Shown here: in pieces, positions 11,694-23,418 of the stretch | Numbering within the stretch: the stretch's first letter is position 1 | Layout: every line of letters starts with the position of its first letter | NCBI GenBank assembly: GCA_900073065.1 | Contig: FJOG01000011.1 | Location: 270,859-312,031, forward strand | Direction of reading: 5' to 3' | Origin: Phialocephala subalpina | Taxonomy: Eukaryota > Ascomycota > Leotiomycetes > Helotiales > Mollisiaceae | Length of the DNA: 41,173 nucleotides | The notes under the pieces: model-generated | The model's input: only the letters and a program-made list of their open reading frames with translations | The model's database searches: none | Told to the model about the DNA's origin: nothing | Translations under genes and position numbers: made by a program

Positions 11694-12797
11694 GATTGAT
11701 TTCAGTTTGGAATTTGCTGATGAATGATGTCCTGAACTTGGCAAATACGAAAGAGAAACGAGGAACGACGACGTGAGCGAACCGAAGAATGGAGATGTAC
11801 AGTCCAGTACAAGCTGTTAAGAGAGGAAGCGAACATATATAGATAGTTGCATTGTACACCGGTATGCTCTTTCAAGTGCTGACACGGAACCAAGCACTCG
11901 CTCTCTCCGCGCACGCCATCCAATACTGATCCGTCGAGACCGCAACCAATCAGATACATTTCCTCGTTGAAGATTGTATTCGCCATTTGGAGCTGAAGTC
12001 GAAAGGAGAGTCACAGAAGTATCGTTGAAATATATTTGTTCGAAGCCGGTGCGAGACGCGGAAGTCTTCGCTAGATAGGAAATACAAAAAGGGTCGAGCG
12101 GTAAGCAGGCCGCGCTCCGGCCTCGGAGCGTCAACTTGCCAATTCCCAAAGACTACTCGGTCGTATATCCCTTGAATGTCCCTCTAATCTACCTGAATCT
12201 ACCTGATAATTGAAGCGTAAACGACTAAAGATTCCTCTGAAGCTAAAGATCCAAAAAGCCTGGGACTTTTTTCGCAGTCAAAAGTGGCAAGCGCTCGCGG
12301 TACAGGGAAAGGATCGTGCCGCATGTTCAAGAGCAGCTGGGCTGGCAGTCACAAAGTAATACAAATTAGCTTGCAAAAACAGTCTGTGATTCATAGGTTG
12401 TGCGTGTTTGTCCTCAGTGAGCAATCACACAAGTCCGGCCAGTCTACTGCACTTGGTTTGGTTTGAGTTAAACGCAGAAACTGGCTTTCATCAGGAGGTA
12501 TTTGCCAAATCGCATGCTTCACCTCACTACTTCCAGAATCAAGAAACTTATTCTGAACAAATCTCAGATATAGTAAGAGGTATCTTTCAAACAACAGTTG
12601 CTTGTACACCAAGCATCAATCATCGCGTTCATCTCTCATCAGTCATTCATTCTAATAGCTCCATCCAGGCCGCCCAAACCCCGCTCGCTGTACGCTGTAC
12701 CCAGTTTCAATTCGATTGATTCATTCCCAAGTGCATTCTCCATCCATATGCAAAAACAGAAACCTCCTGCAAAAACATATCCCTCCCATTCCCTCGC
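11694..12797. other. Intergenic
   Basis: Promoter side of the hydrolase and 3' side of the calponin-homology gene, both minus strand. Short open frames only, none with recognisable content. Confidence 0.5.
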
Positions 12798-14894
12798 TCA
12801 ACGACCAGGTGGCGGCGGTCTCGGCCCCACAATCTGCCTTCTTCCAGCACCGATTCCCTGATTGCCTCTGTTCTGTCCATCGCCGCCAGTATATCCAGTC
12901 CATTGATTAACATCCCACTTCCCTCCAATACCACCACCAATACCATCAACACCATTTCCAGCCGGTACCTTACTCTTCAGCTCCTTCTGGCTCTCTTCCC
13001 ATTCCTGCTGCCGTTGACGCTCCATCTCCATCTCTCTTTCCAATAGAGATTTCGAGGCCCAACCACCGGCTTTGGTCTTCTGTTGTGAAGCCATACGTCT
13101 ACGATCTTCAGCATCGCGTTCTGCAGCGCTGTCGAAGCCGCCAATTTCGTTAGAGTAGGTGGTGGTGGGCTTGGATTGTTGAGGGGCGGGGTTAGAGGCT
13201 AGGTAGCGGTCTGTACGGCTTGTATTTGGGGAGAAAGTTTGTGGTGCTGCTGCTGCTGCTGCGTATTTCGCTGGGTCAGGGAGTGGGCGGGATGATGGAC
13301 CGGTATTGTTCTTCACTAGGCGGACAGGTTGAGCGGTAGGTTCTGGTAGAGGACGAGGAGATTTCGCTGGTGGCGGAGCATCGTGTTGGGAGCTCCATTG
13401 CTTTCGGAGGTAATCTCGTTCATCTTCTCTCCATACTTCGTCGCTGTTCTTTCGTGAGGGTGCTCGGGGTCGACTTCGTGATCTGGCGCGCGATTTGGTA
13501 CTCTCCTCCTTCATTCGCACTGTCATATCGTGGTCTTCCAAGACTTGGCGACTGCGTGATTTCAGCTTGGCTTGTCGCTCTCGTTCGTATTGGCGTTCTC
13601 GTTCGCGTGCCTGTTCGAGCTCCCGCTCCAATTCCTTGATCCGGCTGCTCTCGGAGCTGCCATTCGAAACACCGTTTTCTGCTTGGTATTGGCTTAGGAA
13701 CTGGCCTCGTAGTCGAGCATCGCTATTCCCACGGAGGCGCTTTCGTTCTTCTTGTAATCGACTCTCGGCTTCTTGCTCTTCTCTCTGTCGCTTCTCTTCC
13801 TCCAATTTCCATCTTCGCTCCTCTTCTTCCCATTTTCGCTTCTCCTCGTCGGCCTTTTGTCGTTCCTTTTCTCTCAGCCTCTTGGTCTCCTCGGCCCATC
13901 TCTGCTCTTCTGCGATTCGTGCACGTTCTTCCTCTTCTTCACGTCGTCTTCGCTCATCCTCCTCCGCTTGTAGTCGCTGTCGCTCCTCCTCAGCCTCTTT
14001 CTCCCTTCTCCTCTTCTCCTTCTCTGCTAGGCTCGGAACATTCGGATTCGGACTTGTAAGCTGTCGCCTGCCTCCAAATGACACTCCCAAATTGCCTTGA
14101 CTCGCACCGCCCATGTATCCGTACTGCGCGATATTCCACGCCGGTGCCGTAGCCCCTTCATCCGACTTCTTACTCCAACTGCTGACCGCCGGTGACGATG
14201 GGGAAAGCGGACCTCCATTCTTCGTAGGACTCCATCTTCCACTATTCGAATCTCCAGTCCTCGTAGGTGTCAATGAGCTGACGGGTCTGACACCTGATCC
14301 ATAAGCCGAAGACCCATTACTCGCATTCGAAACTCCTCGTCCCCTATTGCCAAAACTACCTCCACCAACAAGACCAGATCCTGTGCCTTGAGGACTCATC
14401 ACACCGCTTCGTTTACCACCGATCGGAACCGGGAATCTCGAGGGATTGATTCGATTCGCAGCTCTGCTAAATGCGCCGAGACATTGTAATACTTGCGCCG
14501 GATCTTTGGCTTCGTACAAATCGACTGTGAGGAACATGTCGTGCTCTTGGAGATTGAATGGGGGCTGGCGGCAGGCTTGGAGGTACATGGCGATGTTTTC
14601 CATTTGGACGAAAGGCATTACAGCCCTGGCTTTGAATCGGAGGGTATTTGGCACAGCTAGATTGACCAGCCTAGAGCACCATTGTTAGCTGCTACTACAT
14701 CTTCGAAGGAAGAAGAGAATACCATACTTGCAAAGCGCGACTCCATCTTTCAGTCCTGCGAGGAGATCTCCACTAGGGAGGGGTTCTTCCAAGGCGGATT
14801 CGATGAATGTTTTGACTTCCTTCGCTGCGGATTCGGTGTATCTGTCCAAGCGCAGTTTGCGCATGTCGCTATCGAGAGAAGTAACAGAAGCCAT
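12798..14894 (-). CDS. Calponin-homology (transgelin/SCP1-type) coiled-coil protein
   Basis: Exons 14894-14728 and 14670-12798 are joined by a 57-nt intron (GTATGG donor, GCTAAC branch), giving 679 residues. Residues about 15-140 form a single calponin-homology domain: LPSGDLLAGLKDGVALCKLV, then MPFVQMENIAMYLQACR, HDMFLTVDLYEAKDP and LGAFSRAANRINPSRFP. This is the transgelin/Scp1 pattern, which binds and bundles actin. A Gly/Ser/Pro linker follows, then a long Glu/Arg/Lys coiled coil (about 270-450) with many EEER/RRRE runs, an Ala run, and a tail ending in IVGPRPPPPGR. The architecture suggests a cortical actin or endocytic-patch protein; the partner role of the long tail is unknown. It is divergent from the gene at 15758, sharing the region between them. 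Confidence 0.9.
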
Positions 14895-15757
14895 AGTTGT
14901 GACTATCGTGGTGTAACTTTAGTTGAGAGGTACAGCAAAAAGTGCAGCCTCCTGTTGTTGCGTGGACAGCGGGCTGGCGCAGCGGCATGAACTAGGAGGC
15001 GGGAGCCGATGTCATTTTAAGGACAATTTTAAGGCATTCATGCAGAAGGATTGTGAGCGCCCACGTGAGTAAGGATGGGTTATGAAAATCACCTCAGAGT
15101 GATGTTTATCAAACACTGGTACAATATTTCAGGACACTAAGGCGAAATAGTCTATCTGCACAATACAAAAACAGTTTTTCTTCGAAGGTTGCTAAAAAGG
15201 CACGTGATAAATCTGGCAGCCTTGGGTTTAAGGTGTCAAGAAATTTGAGACATCAGCTCCACAAAGTTGAAGCCTGGACTGGACACCTGAAGACTCAGGA
15301 TAGAATGTCGGATAAAAGAGTCAGATCGGCCCCACTTCTAGTTGGCCAACCAGCCATCGAATCTTGAGACAATGGGGAAAATGCCGCTTGGACAAAAACC
15401 AGGGCATAATGGACCCATATATTCTGCTATCCGACGAATGCAATCCTGGTCGTGCTAATCATGACAAGGGGTAAGGCTCTAACTACTCTCGTCCTAGGGC
15501 TTCTTTGCGCAAGCCAGTCCAGCTTGAATCGCAGAGACGAATGAGAGCTCACCCGCCGCCTTTCAGCGACCAGAAAGCAGCAGCCTTTCCGTTTCTTACT
15601 GACCTTCCGTCCTCTCGCACTCTTTTCCTTCCTCCCACACTTCTAATAAGTATCCCTCTCACCGCACTTCTCCTTCCTTCTTCCTTCATACATCCTCTTC
15701 AATTGAGAAACTTCATCACCTCACTTTCATAATACTTCCTTCTATTCACTTTCAACC
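14895..15757. promoter_or_regulatory. Shared divergent promoter region
   Basis: An 863-bp gap between two diverging genes. The right part (about 15580-15757) is strongly pyrimidine-rich on the plus strand, as is usual for fungal promoters and leaders just before a start codon. No specific factor site is claimed. Confidence 0.5.
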
Positions 15758-16987
15758 ATGAGATACTTCGACCAGTCTTCACCCATTCTCGTCTTACCGC
15801 CTCAACTTCCACCTCAAGTAAGTCTCCTTATCAACGCCAAGACGTATCAAGAGCAATCATTATCCTCATACCGAGTAAGATGACTCGAGAACGATCCTAC
15901 TCGTCTCCTCCATCACTTGTTGGCCCCTTCCTCTTACTGTGAGGCATTGGATACTAACAGATCGCAGCCTTCCTTCCACAACATGGAGTCGATCCGACCA
16001 TCCTTCACTTCTCCATTCACGAACGGCATCCATCAATCACCCGATAACTCGTCGTGGTCGAACCTCACCCCGACCCAAGCTACTTCATCCTCAGCGGCAG
16101 GCCGGAAGCGCTCACGCGACGAAGCCGCGTCGAACCTCGAAGACGACTACTTCCCAGTCCAACCACCAGCCGTCCAACCCGAGCCAGACAACGAAGAAGA
16201 ATGGGAATATGGTGAGGGAATGACATTGATCAGGAAAGGTGGCTACATTATCGAGGCCAGCAGCCAAACCGGTACCTGGGCTGAAGAGAAGGCCGAACAA
16301 GAGAAGGCAAAGGCTGCAGCCATACAATCGCTTTCGAACTCGAGTCCTGAGCGCCCGGTCCTGCGCGCAGCTAAGAGCCAAAGGCTGAATCTAAGTGCGA
16401 CGCCCGCGATAATTGAGGAGGTGTCACATAATGGTACACTTGTATCACCCGGATCACCTGAACGTCACATCGAGCCCACCGTCGATGACTTCACGCGTCA
16501 TCTTGGGATCGGATGGTCGTTAATCAACCAAGCGGATACGGACATTCAAGCTGCTGCTCGAGGCTGGGCCAAGTTCATCGAAAACCACTTCCCGGTCACG
16601 GACGCGAAGATCCGGCTCCAAAGCAAAGGACTTGCAAGCTATTTGGTGGAGGCAAATGAGGGTTATTTCTTGTTTGGCGAGGATTTGAAGCAAGGGCGAC
16701 TTGTGAGCACGAGTTTGGAGAGGACTTGGGTCAATCTCCAAGGCGCTGTTCCGACTTTCGAAAGCGACCTGGTGATGGACGCTGGCCAGGCACCCAATGT
16801 CGACGTTGATGTCCAATCAGCGGTGAACGGCGAACACGTGATGAATGGAATGGCGAATGGATTTGCCAACGGGAATGGGAACATCATGAATAACGGTCAT
16901 GGAATGATGGATATGCAACCGGTTACTACAAATGGTAATCATGATGTGGCTGGACATACTATGGAGGTCGAGATGGACATTTGTTAA
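15758..16987 (+). CDS. Conserved ascomycete protein of unknown function
   Basis: Exon 1 (15758-15817) encodes 20 residues (MRYFDQSSPILVLPPQLPPQ). A 150-nt intron with a GTAAGT donor, a TACTAAC branch and a CGCAG acceptor joins it in frame to exon 2 (15968-16987), giving 359 residues. The N-terminal half is low-complexity with a basic patch (GRKRSRDE, nuclear-signal-like) and an acidic run before WEYGEGMTLIRKGG. A central predicted-helical segment (about 190-285) contains DFTRHLGIGWSLI, ARGWAKFIENHFP and LVEANEGYFLFGEDL. The tail is rich in Asn, Gly and Met. I do not recognise the family; the central block looks like a folded domain and the basic motif suggests a nuclear location, but that is inference. 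Confidence 0.75.
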
Positions 16988-18158
16988 CGGCCGTAATTTC
17001 TTTCACGATATATCTGGGATGGTACTTAAAATGGGATTGCTTTTCACGGAGTCTGGTTGGGTTGGTTGGTTGCATTCGGACATGGTTGGGGGTGTTCCTC
17101 TTGGGAAGGCTAGGGACACTGTACAATAGCATAGGCGGTCGGTTCTAGAGACGGGGTCTTTGCGTTGGCTATTTAGCCAGTATCGGGAGCATCAAGTGCA
17201 CGTTACTCATGAGAAAATCAATCCAACGCCTCAAACAAGTGCCACGTACCACGAGATGCGAAGTGAAAGGGTCATGTGAGAGCTGCCCAAGTGATCATCC
17301 TCTCTCAACTTTGCAGCCTCAGGCCTACTTCAGCTTCGCTTCCGGTTGACCTGTCTCAAACTAGCTCTAAATAATGCAGCATTTATGAATGAAATGCACA
17401 ATCTAATTCGTTTAATGCAAAGAGGGCATCCTTGCCTCACTCGATTTTCCCCTCGCTATTGGGCCGACGCTGGCCGCCAATGCAACCCATCTGCAAGCTG
17501 CAGTCCACTCGAACTCCAGCTCGACACCGCATTTCAGGACTCCTGCTTCCCCGGCAAAAGACTGGCCAGCGCGGTCAAGACATGCAGAGAAACAAAACAA
17601 TTGATTCGTGCACAAGAAACTGCGGTTTCCTCAGCCCCATGCATAATTATTGGGCTACGGTAGGCCAAGAGAATTCTTGCTTGTGATTGACAGTGATTGT
17701 GGTTCTTCATTGCCACACTCGACTGCTGGTACGGGCTGCAGCTCGTGAGCCGATTGCGCTTGAGCGCGATTGAGCAGCGGAGGGTAGAACAGGGAAGGAA
17801 AGGCTGCTTGCTTCCCCTTTGTGTTGTGGTCTTTGTTGTTACCGTTGTGAGAACGTTCGACGCGTTTCGTGAGTTCGAAGGAGCCGTTGAGAGACATCAC
17901 TGATTTGGTCTTTGAAAGAAAGGATCCTCGGGGACGTGTGAAGGTGGGAGATAATAATAAGAGGCAGGATCGCGTGCGACGTGCGAACAGAAGGCGAAGG
18001 ACGGAATCTGCCAGTATATACGGTCCAGGCTGACTCGATACAATCATTCCTTCTTTACCTTCGCGCAAAGATGCGACATTGAATAAGTATATCTCGCTCT
18101 ACTGATTCGCGACGCGCCATGTTGACTTTTGCGCAGTAGCTGAAAGGCTGTACAGAAG
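16988..18158. other. Intergenic between tandem plus-strand genes
   Basis: 3' region of the unknown gene and promoter of the BTB gene. Open frames here are short and overlap each other on both strands; none is convincing. Confidence 0.5.
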
Positions 18159-19697
18159 ATGGTCTCACAGGTAGAGCCTTCTCAATCTCTGACCCTCCGA
18201 GGGACCTCATCCATGGTTCCGCGATCCTCGAGACATCGACGGCATGGCAGGTCGCATGCTGGAGGGACCTCATTCGTGCCGCAGAACGAATTCCCGGTCT
18301 TCAGCCACACTGGTGATGTTGAGATTCTTGTCAAGGCTGGCTCCCACACGAATCGATATCTCCTCCACAAAATAATACTGTCACAATGCTCTGGGTTCTT
18401 TGAAGCAAGTACGAGTCAAGAATGGTCGCAATCTGCTGGTGCAGGAGGGGAATTGGCCAGAGTAGGAGAAGACTCAGGCAGTGAGTCAGCGAGGAGGGGA
18501 GAAGTGAGGAAGAAATGGAGATACGAACTCGACCCAGGAGCAGATCACAACGACATTCCCATGCTGGTAAAGAAAGAGGATACCCGACCCTCTCTATTCG
18601 GATCCAACGACGGTCCTCCACCAGTCCGCAACAAACCTCCCTCATCAAACCCCTCCTTCTTCCGCTCCGTCGCAAACCTCTCCCTCTCAGCACCGACTCA
18701 TGCTCCTGCCCCTCTAAGTCACGAAGACCAAGACCTTCTAAACGACTACGACAACCTCTTCCGAATCTTCTACAACTATCCTCCTACCCTCGATCCCATC
18801 GATATCGCCATCGCTTACGTACAATGCAAATCCCTCCTCACACTCGCAGACCTCTACGATGCTTTGGCTGTCGTAGGACCAAGAATCGATCACCACCTTC
18901 TACAATTCCAAAGTCGACTTTGGAAACAGATCGCTAAATATCCTTCTTCGTACCTCCGGATTGGGTATTTGGCACAATCGAAGACTATCTTCCAAGAAGC
19001 ACTCATTCATGTCGTTGGTGCATGGCCGGTGGGAGAACGACATATTAGACATCAATTACCAGATACAGTGCTAGATATCATTGAGGACAAAGTTGAGGAT
19101 CTCGCAGACATGGTAGGCAAAATCGAAGGTCGATTATTTCGTCTCACACTTTTGACTTCAAGAGGTGAACGAGTATCGCCACAGAATTCGTATTTGGATT
19201 GGTTGGTCGTGTCCTTCTTCAGACAATGGGTAGCAGAAGCTACATCTCCGCCTCCAGCACCACCTGCTCCTCGAGCACCACAAAGTAGGAATGGCGGCGG
19301 TCATCACCGAAACAACACCGTCACAGTAACCCTCCAACAAAATGGAACACATCACACAAACACCACCGTCCAACAATTCTCTCCCCTCCCTCCTCCCTCC
19401 GACATCTCCACCAGCAACACCCTCAACCCCAACCTCGGCCGTGTATTTCGAATCATTGGTTCCTCTCCTGCTACTTATCTGTTGCATGAAGAATGTAAGA
19501 GATTTTTGAAATTGAGTCCAGAGATCTACTCGAGAGAAAGTCTTAAGAAATTCGAAAAAAGACTCGAGGAACTTAAGGGGATGGCGAGGGAGATTGTGAG
19601 ACCGTTGATGAAGTGCTCTTTGCTTGGAAGTGGAGATGGAGTTAGTTATCTGGTGTGTACGAGGGTTGGGGAGAGGGATTTTCCTTGGGCTGAATGA
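18159..19697 (+). CDS. BTB/POZ-domain protein
   Basis: Single exon, 512 residues. After a Ser/Arg-rich leader, residues about 50-90 read GDVEILVKAGSHTNRYLLHK followed by ILSQCSGFFEAS, the opening strands and helices of a BTB/POZ fold, including the D-x-x-I and H-K signature. A disordered insert of about 90 residues separates this from a helical part (DQDLLNDYDNLFRIFYNYP, then YVQCKSLLTLADLYDAL) that resembles the end of the BTB domain and the following BACK-like helices. A Pro/Asn/Thr-rich loop lies near 365-420 and a basic helix near the C-terminus. Such proteins are common in Pezizomycotina and may serve as dimerisation or cullin-3 adaptor modules. No second domain was recognised. Confidence 0.8.
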   Translation: MVSQVEPSQSLTLRGTSSMVPRSSRHRRHGRSHAGGTSFVPQNEFPVFSHTGDVEILVKAGSHTNRYLLHKIILSQCSGFFEASTSQEWSQSAGAGGELARVGEDSGSESARRGEVRKKWRYELDPGADHNDIPMLVKKEDTRPSLFGSNDGPPPVRNKPPSSNPSFFRSVANLSLSAPTHAPAPLSHEDQDLLNDYDNLFRIFYNYPPTLDPIDIAIAYVQCKSLLTLADLYDALAVVGPRIDHHLLQFQSRLWKQIAKYPSSYLRIGYLAQSKTIFQEALIHVVGAWPVGERHIRHQLPDTVLDIIEDKVEDLADMVGKIEGRLFRLTLLTSRGERVSPQNSYLDWLVVSFFRQWVAEATSPPPAPPAPRAPQSRNGGGHHRNNTVTVTLQQNGTHHTNTTVQQFSPLPPPSDISTSNTLNPNLGRVFRIIGSSPATYLLHEECKRFLKLSPEIYSRESLKKFEKRLEELKGMAREIVRPLMKCSLLGSGDGVSYLVCTRVGERDFPWAE

Positions 19698-20124
19698 GTC
19701 TTTACTCCTTAAAATCAGCGACCCAAATCGAGCAACAGAGCAGAGACTATAGCATACGAATATACGGAAAACGGCACATACAACACAACAGCACGTCGAA
19801 TTACAAAAACAGCGCAGCATTTACGAAATTCACGACACGATACCAGAACGTATACGAGCGAAGCATACTCCTTTTCTTTCCTTTGTTGATCATTGTATGA
19901 ACACGAAACTGGGCTAGGAGCTAGGAGCATGGTGGATGGAATTTTTCATAATGCGATGCGATCGATGATTTGGATACCCTAGCTAGGAGTTGGTGTTTGG
20001 ATCTAGGTTTTCATACGATGGCATAGCAATGGAATGTGTTAATGATCACTTCAGTCCTCCCTCACATGTGATGTTTAGGAAGGGTGGGAAGATCGGGACG
20101 GAGATCAAAGATCTAGCTTGGAAG
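19698..20124. other. 3' region of the BTB gene
   Basis: No gene seen. It leads into relic B. Confidence 0.5.
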
Positions 20125-20485
20125 GGACGTTGATAATTGCCCACAGTCCTAACCAAGGAAGGAGGTCGAAGGTAGGGATCGAGGTAAGTGACCTTTTGTC
20201 AGCTACAATAGATACTGACTACACCAGACAAAATTCTAGCAATCCTTCTCCCTTTAGCCTTTCCTGAGGGGAGCGGGAGGAAAGCGGCGCAGGGGCGGAG
20301 GTGACGGTGACGGTGACGGACTTAGGAATTCCGAAACAGCCTCGAAGACTTCTCCAACCTGTACAGCCTTCCTCGTCATCTAATTCCGTGCGAACATACT
20401 TCTACCTACATACTATAGCGATTTCCCTCGAGTTATTGCAACACAACCTTGCACTAGCAAAGAAAGACCTTACTCATCGTTCAAT
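20125..20485 (+). pseudogene. Gene relic B, inverted partner of 10190-10650
   Basis: The plus strand here matches the minus strand of 10190-10650. The best-conserved part surrounds an intron (20184-20227, 44 nt: GTAAGTGACC donor, TACTGAC branch, ACCAG acceptor) whose ends are nearly the same as in copy A. Further on, DLGIPKQPRRLLQ lines up with GVGIPSQPGRPSQ of copy A and both lead into a Ser run. Frames are interrupted in both copies. It may be an old inverted duplication of an unknown gene, or two members of a dispersed repeat. Confidence 0.4.
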
Positions 20486-20781
20486 TAGCTCGCACACCTT
20501 AGACCTACCAATCCGCGTTTGCTTCTCCAAGTTCAAATACTTGGTCTGAATCCATTAGTTCTTCCCGCAAATATAGTTCTTATTCGGAAAGACCACGAAA
20601 AGACATGTCTTGGGAAGAATTGTATAAGGAATGGCCAGAAATTAGCCGAATTTGTTAGCAATTCAACATGACCGTGAAATGAAATCGGTTTATTCTCGTC
20701 TTACAGACGAGACTCGCGACTTGCAGTGATAGCCAACGTAAAGACCCGATTAAATATGCAAAGATTGAATTTGAAGTTTCG

Positions 20782-21726
20782 TTAGACACGAACCACCCTT
20801 CTCACATCAAACATCGTCTCTCCACCCGTTTCCCGAACATCACGGACATTTACTCCCAAACTCCCTGGCAATACATATCCCCTCTGGTTACTCAAGACCT
20901 TGATTCCGCGTTTCTCAAACTCGGTCGTGAAATGTGTGTGCCCAAAAACCCATACCTTAACAGCCCGCCAATTATTTCCAGCCTCGAGAAGATCGGTCGC
21001 AAAGGCAGAGCTCCATGGATTTTTAACGTTTTTGGGACCAGAGGTTTCTTGGATGGAAGGCGCGTGATGTGTAACCACCAAGATGTTTCTTTCCAGGTAT
21101 CCCTTTTTTGCCCGGGAGCTGTTTTCTTGCTGAATCTCTGTGGTCTGATTAACCAGCCACGTAAGATCAGACTCATGGGCCTCGTTATGAGCATCAACTG
21201 TCCAGTCAAGGATTTTCTCAAAGTCTTTGACTCTCGTCCGCACCGACCCTCTGGCATCAGCGGGGATTTTGGACCAGAGAGTACAGCCCAGCAGGGTCGT
21301 CTCAGAATTTGGAACATCGAAGCGTTTTTGATGAAGTAATATCAATTTTCTGCTCAGAACTGTTTCTTGTTCAAGTTTTCGGGCTTGTTCTAGAGCAGCA
21401 GTAACGGAGAGGCTGTAGAATTCGTGATTGCCAAGAACAAGGAAGACGAGTTCGAACCGCGCTGTTTGGGTCGCAAGAAATGCTAGGTAGGAGTCATAGT
21501 CAATGAGCCGGCCAATATCACCCGCTAGGATAAGATATGGGGCTATGGGTGGTATTTCGAAGGAGGAATACTGCTGGCCTACTTCCAGATGTAGGTCCGA
21601 GATGATTTGGAAAGCTGGCAAAGAAGGTTTGCTGAACAAGGAGCGGATCCTATGAATGATGGAAGAGGGCCACGACATATTTGCATGGTCAGGTCTGTCG
21701 ATTTGCACTGTGCTGTGGCCTAACAT
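20782..21726 (-). CDS. Calcineurin-like metallophosphoesterase
   Basis: Single exon, 314 residues. All metal-binding motifs of the family are present in order: SDLHLE (Asp44, His46), AGDIG, LGNHEFYS, VVTHHAPS and VFGHTHF. These form the usual two-metal centre of calcineurin-like phosphoesterases, so an active hydrolase of phosphomonoesters or phosphodiesters is expected. Related fungal proteins are small stand-alone Ser/Thr-phosphatase-superfamily enzymes of undefined substrate. An alternative start at residue 17 (MSWPSS) would omit a poorly structured leader. Divergent from the unknown gene to its right. Confidence 0.9.
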   Translation of the reverse strand: MLGHSTVQIDRPDHANMSWPSSIIHRIRSLFSKPSLPAFQIISDLHLEVGQQYSSFEIPPIAPYLILAGDIGRLIDYDSYLAFLATQTARFELVFLVLGNHEFYSLSVTAALEQARKLEQETVLSRKLILLHQKRFDVPNSETTLLGCTLWSKIPADARGSVRTRVKDFEKILDWTVDAHNEAHESDLTWLVNQTTEIQQENSSRAKKGYLERNILVVTHHAPSIQETSGPKNVKNPWSSAFATDLLEAGNNWRAVKVWVFGHTHFTTEFEKRGIKVLSNQRGYVLPGSLGVNVRDVRETGGETMFDVRRVVRV

Positions 21727-22214
21727 TTGGATGTGCGACGGTACATGAGATGCATGTACTGCCCGGACTTTAGGGCTGTTGGCTGATCCTTACAGGGTAC
21801 GCTGTGTAGCGAATGCTACCCTACTGTCACCCGCAAGCGCTAAAGCCCCGAGACTTTTGAAACCGAACTCCCCCTTCGTACATGGCGACCAATGTTGCGG
21901 AAACACCCGCGCGCTTAAAATCCACCGTACTGTAGGTAGGACTGGATTGTATTGACTTTAGCGACCCCCAAACCAACATGTCTTTCCGCCTTGATCACAC
22001 CCACACCCACACTGACACTCAGACCCAAGCTCCCAACCTTTCATTCTCAAGCTGGTACAGCCGTTCACGCCAACTCTCTGACGTCCAAGCTTCTTCACAC
22101 CAGCTCCAGACTCACCGAATTCGAAGTTCCCAGACTGCTACCTAGCTCTAGACTTCCTGGTGTCTTCACTTCAGCCCCAGACTACACCTCGATCACACTT
22201 CACTCATCACAAGG
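21727..22214. other. Divergent intergenic region
   Basis: Promoter of the phosphoesterase on the left. On the right an ATG at 21978 in good context (CCAACATGTC) opens a His/Thr-rich frame in phase with the next gene. A 70-nt candidate intron could remove the stops between them, so the next gene may start here. Confidence 0.35.
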
Positions 22215-23018
22215 ATGGAAATCTTACAACTCAGGGTTGCTCTACGAGTTCCCGAACATACCGGAATACCAGCCCGCCTTGTCGGTGAAATAGCTCTCAA
22301 CTACTACAACGTGCCTCACGTCCTCCATTTAAGACACCCTTCATGTATAGCGTTCGATCGCATTATCAAGCGACTGACCTTGCCCTAGGACATCGAGATA
22401 CGTGTACTGGAGCTCTTAGTAACCAGGGCCGCGTCGGTGCTATATGGGACTGGTCTTTTCGAACTTGCGGAGATCGACTCGTTTGATTTGTACAACGAGT
22501 ATAAACGAGGATGTCCCAGACTTCGTTCCTCACCGTGGATATCTCCGCCTTGCGCCTTTGTCCTTTTCTCAGGTACACGCTATGGCCTAGATCCACTTCT
22601 GCGAAACGTACTCTCCCGCAAAAACATGCCTTTAGACCTAGCATGCAGTAGTCAGATTACGGACCTTATTCCTGCAGCCGATGTTAATCAGCTCCTTATG
22701 CTTCGTCTGCCGTCGTTGTTTGCTGGGTTTTGTCAGAGGTTTCTTGATACACAAGATGATGTTGCCATGATCGCAGCAGAGCAATTAGTCAATGGGATGG
22801 ATCTGGATGAAAGCTGGCGTGAAAGAAATCTCAGCGGCACCGCAAGTCCCGAGGTCCCTCAGTTGGCAACTAGGCCGGTGGCGGGGAAGCGCTCACATAT
22901 CGACGATTTTTCAGAAAACACTGTTACCTGTTTTATTGCGAATGACGAAGAGGCGAAGAGGCGAAGAGGCGAAGACGAATTCCAGGATATGAATAGCGCT
23001 TTACAGAGGGGTAGTTAG
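22215..23018 (+). CDS. Hypothetical protein, two exons
   Basis: Exon 1 begins MEILQLRVALRVPEHTGIPA and is joined to 22389-23018 by an intron ending CCCTAG at 22388. The donor is either at 22311 (78 nt) or 22320 (69 nt); both keep phase and remove an in-frame TAG. The intron has a CTGAC branch site. The protein, about 240 residues, has a helical middle (LLVTRAASVLYGTGLFELAEI, FAGFCQRFLDTQDDVAMIAAE) and an Arg/Glu-rich C-terminus with a GCGAAGAG-type repeat at 22952-22975. No family was recognised. It may be a lineage-specific gene, and the start is uncertain. Confidence 0.45.
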
Positions 23019-23418
23019 CTGGCAACTTCGGCCTTTACTTCTCTCTTCTAGGGCGATTCTAATTGCACAGACCTCCCATCTCGAGTTGTTTCTTGCCGCC
23101 GGGACGCGCTCTCTCGGTTTTCGAACGGGCGGAGTGCTCTACGTCGTACATGATGCACAGCGCAGCACGTGCCGACATGTCGAAACACCAACACCAGCAC
23201 CTACACCAACCTGCCCATAACCGGCTAGAAGACCCCGTGGGATAAAGGCATTGCTGAGAAAATATAAGTAACACAAGGATCCTATCTAGGAAGATCTAAA
23301 CAAGTTCAATACCAATCAATTAAGAAATTTTCACCTCTTGACGGTCAACTCAGTCAAGTCAATGAGAATTTGAGGTTATTTTCAGCACATACACAAAGAC
23401 AGACTTCCACCCACAGCT
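23019..23418. other. Intergenic
   Basis: No gene seen. Short frames on both strands lack recognisable content. Confidence 0.5.

Noticed and set aside
13495..14100. Ser/Arg-rich 201-codon frame on the plus strand
   Set aside because: Antisense of the Glu/Arg coiled coil of the calponin-homology gene; compositional shadow.
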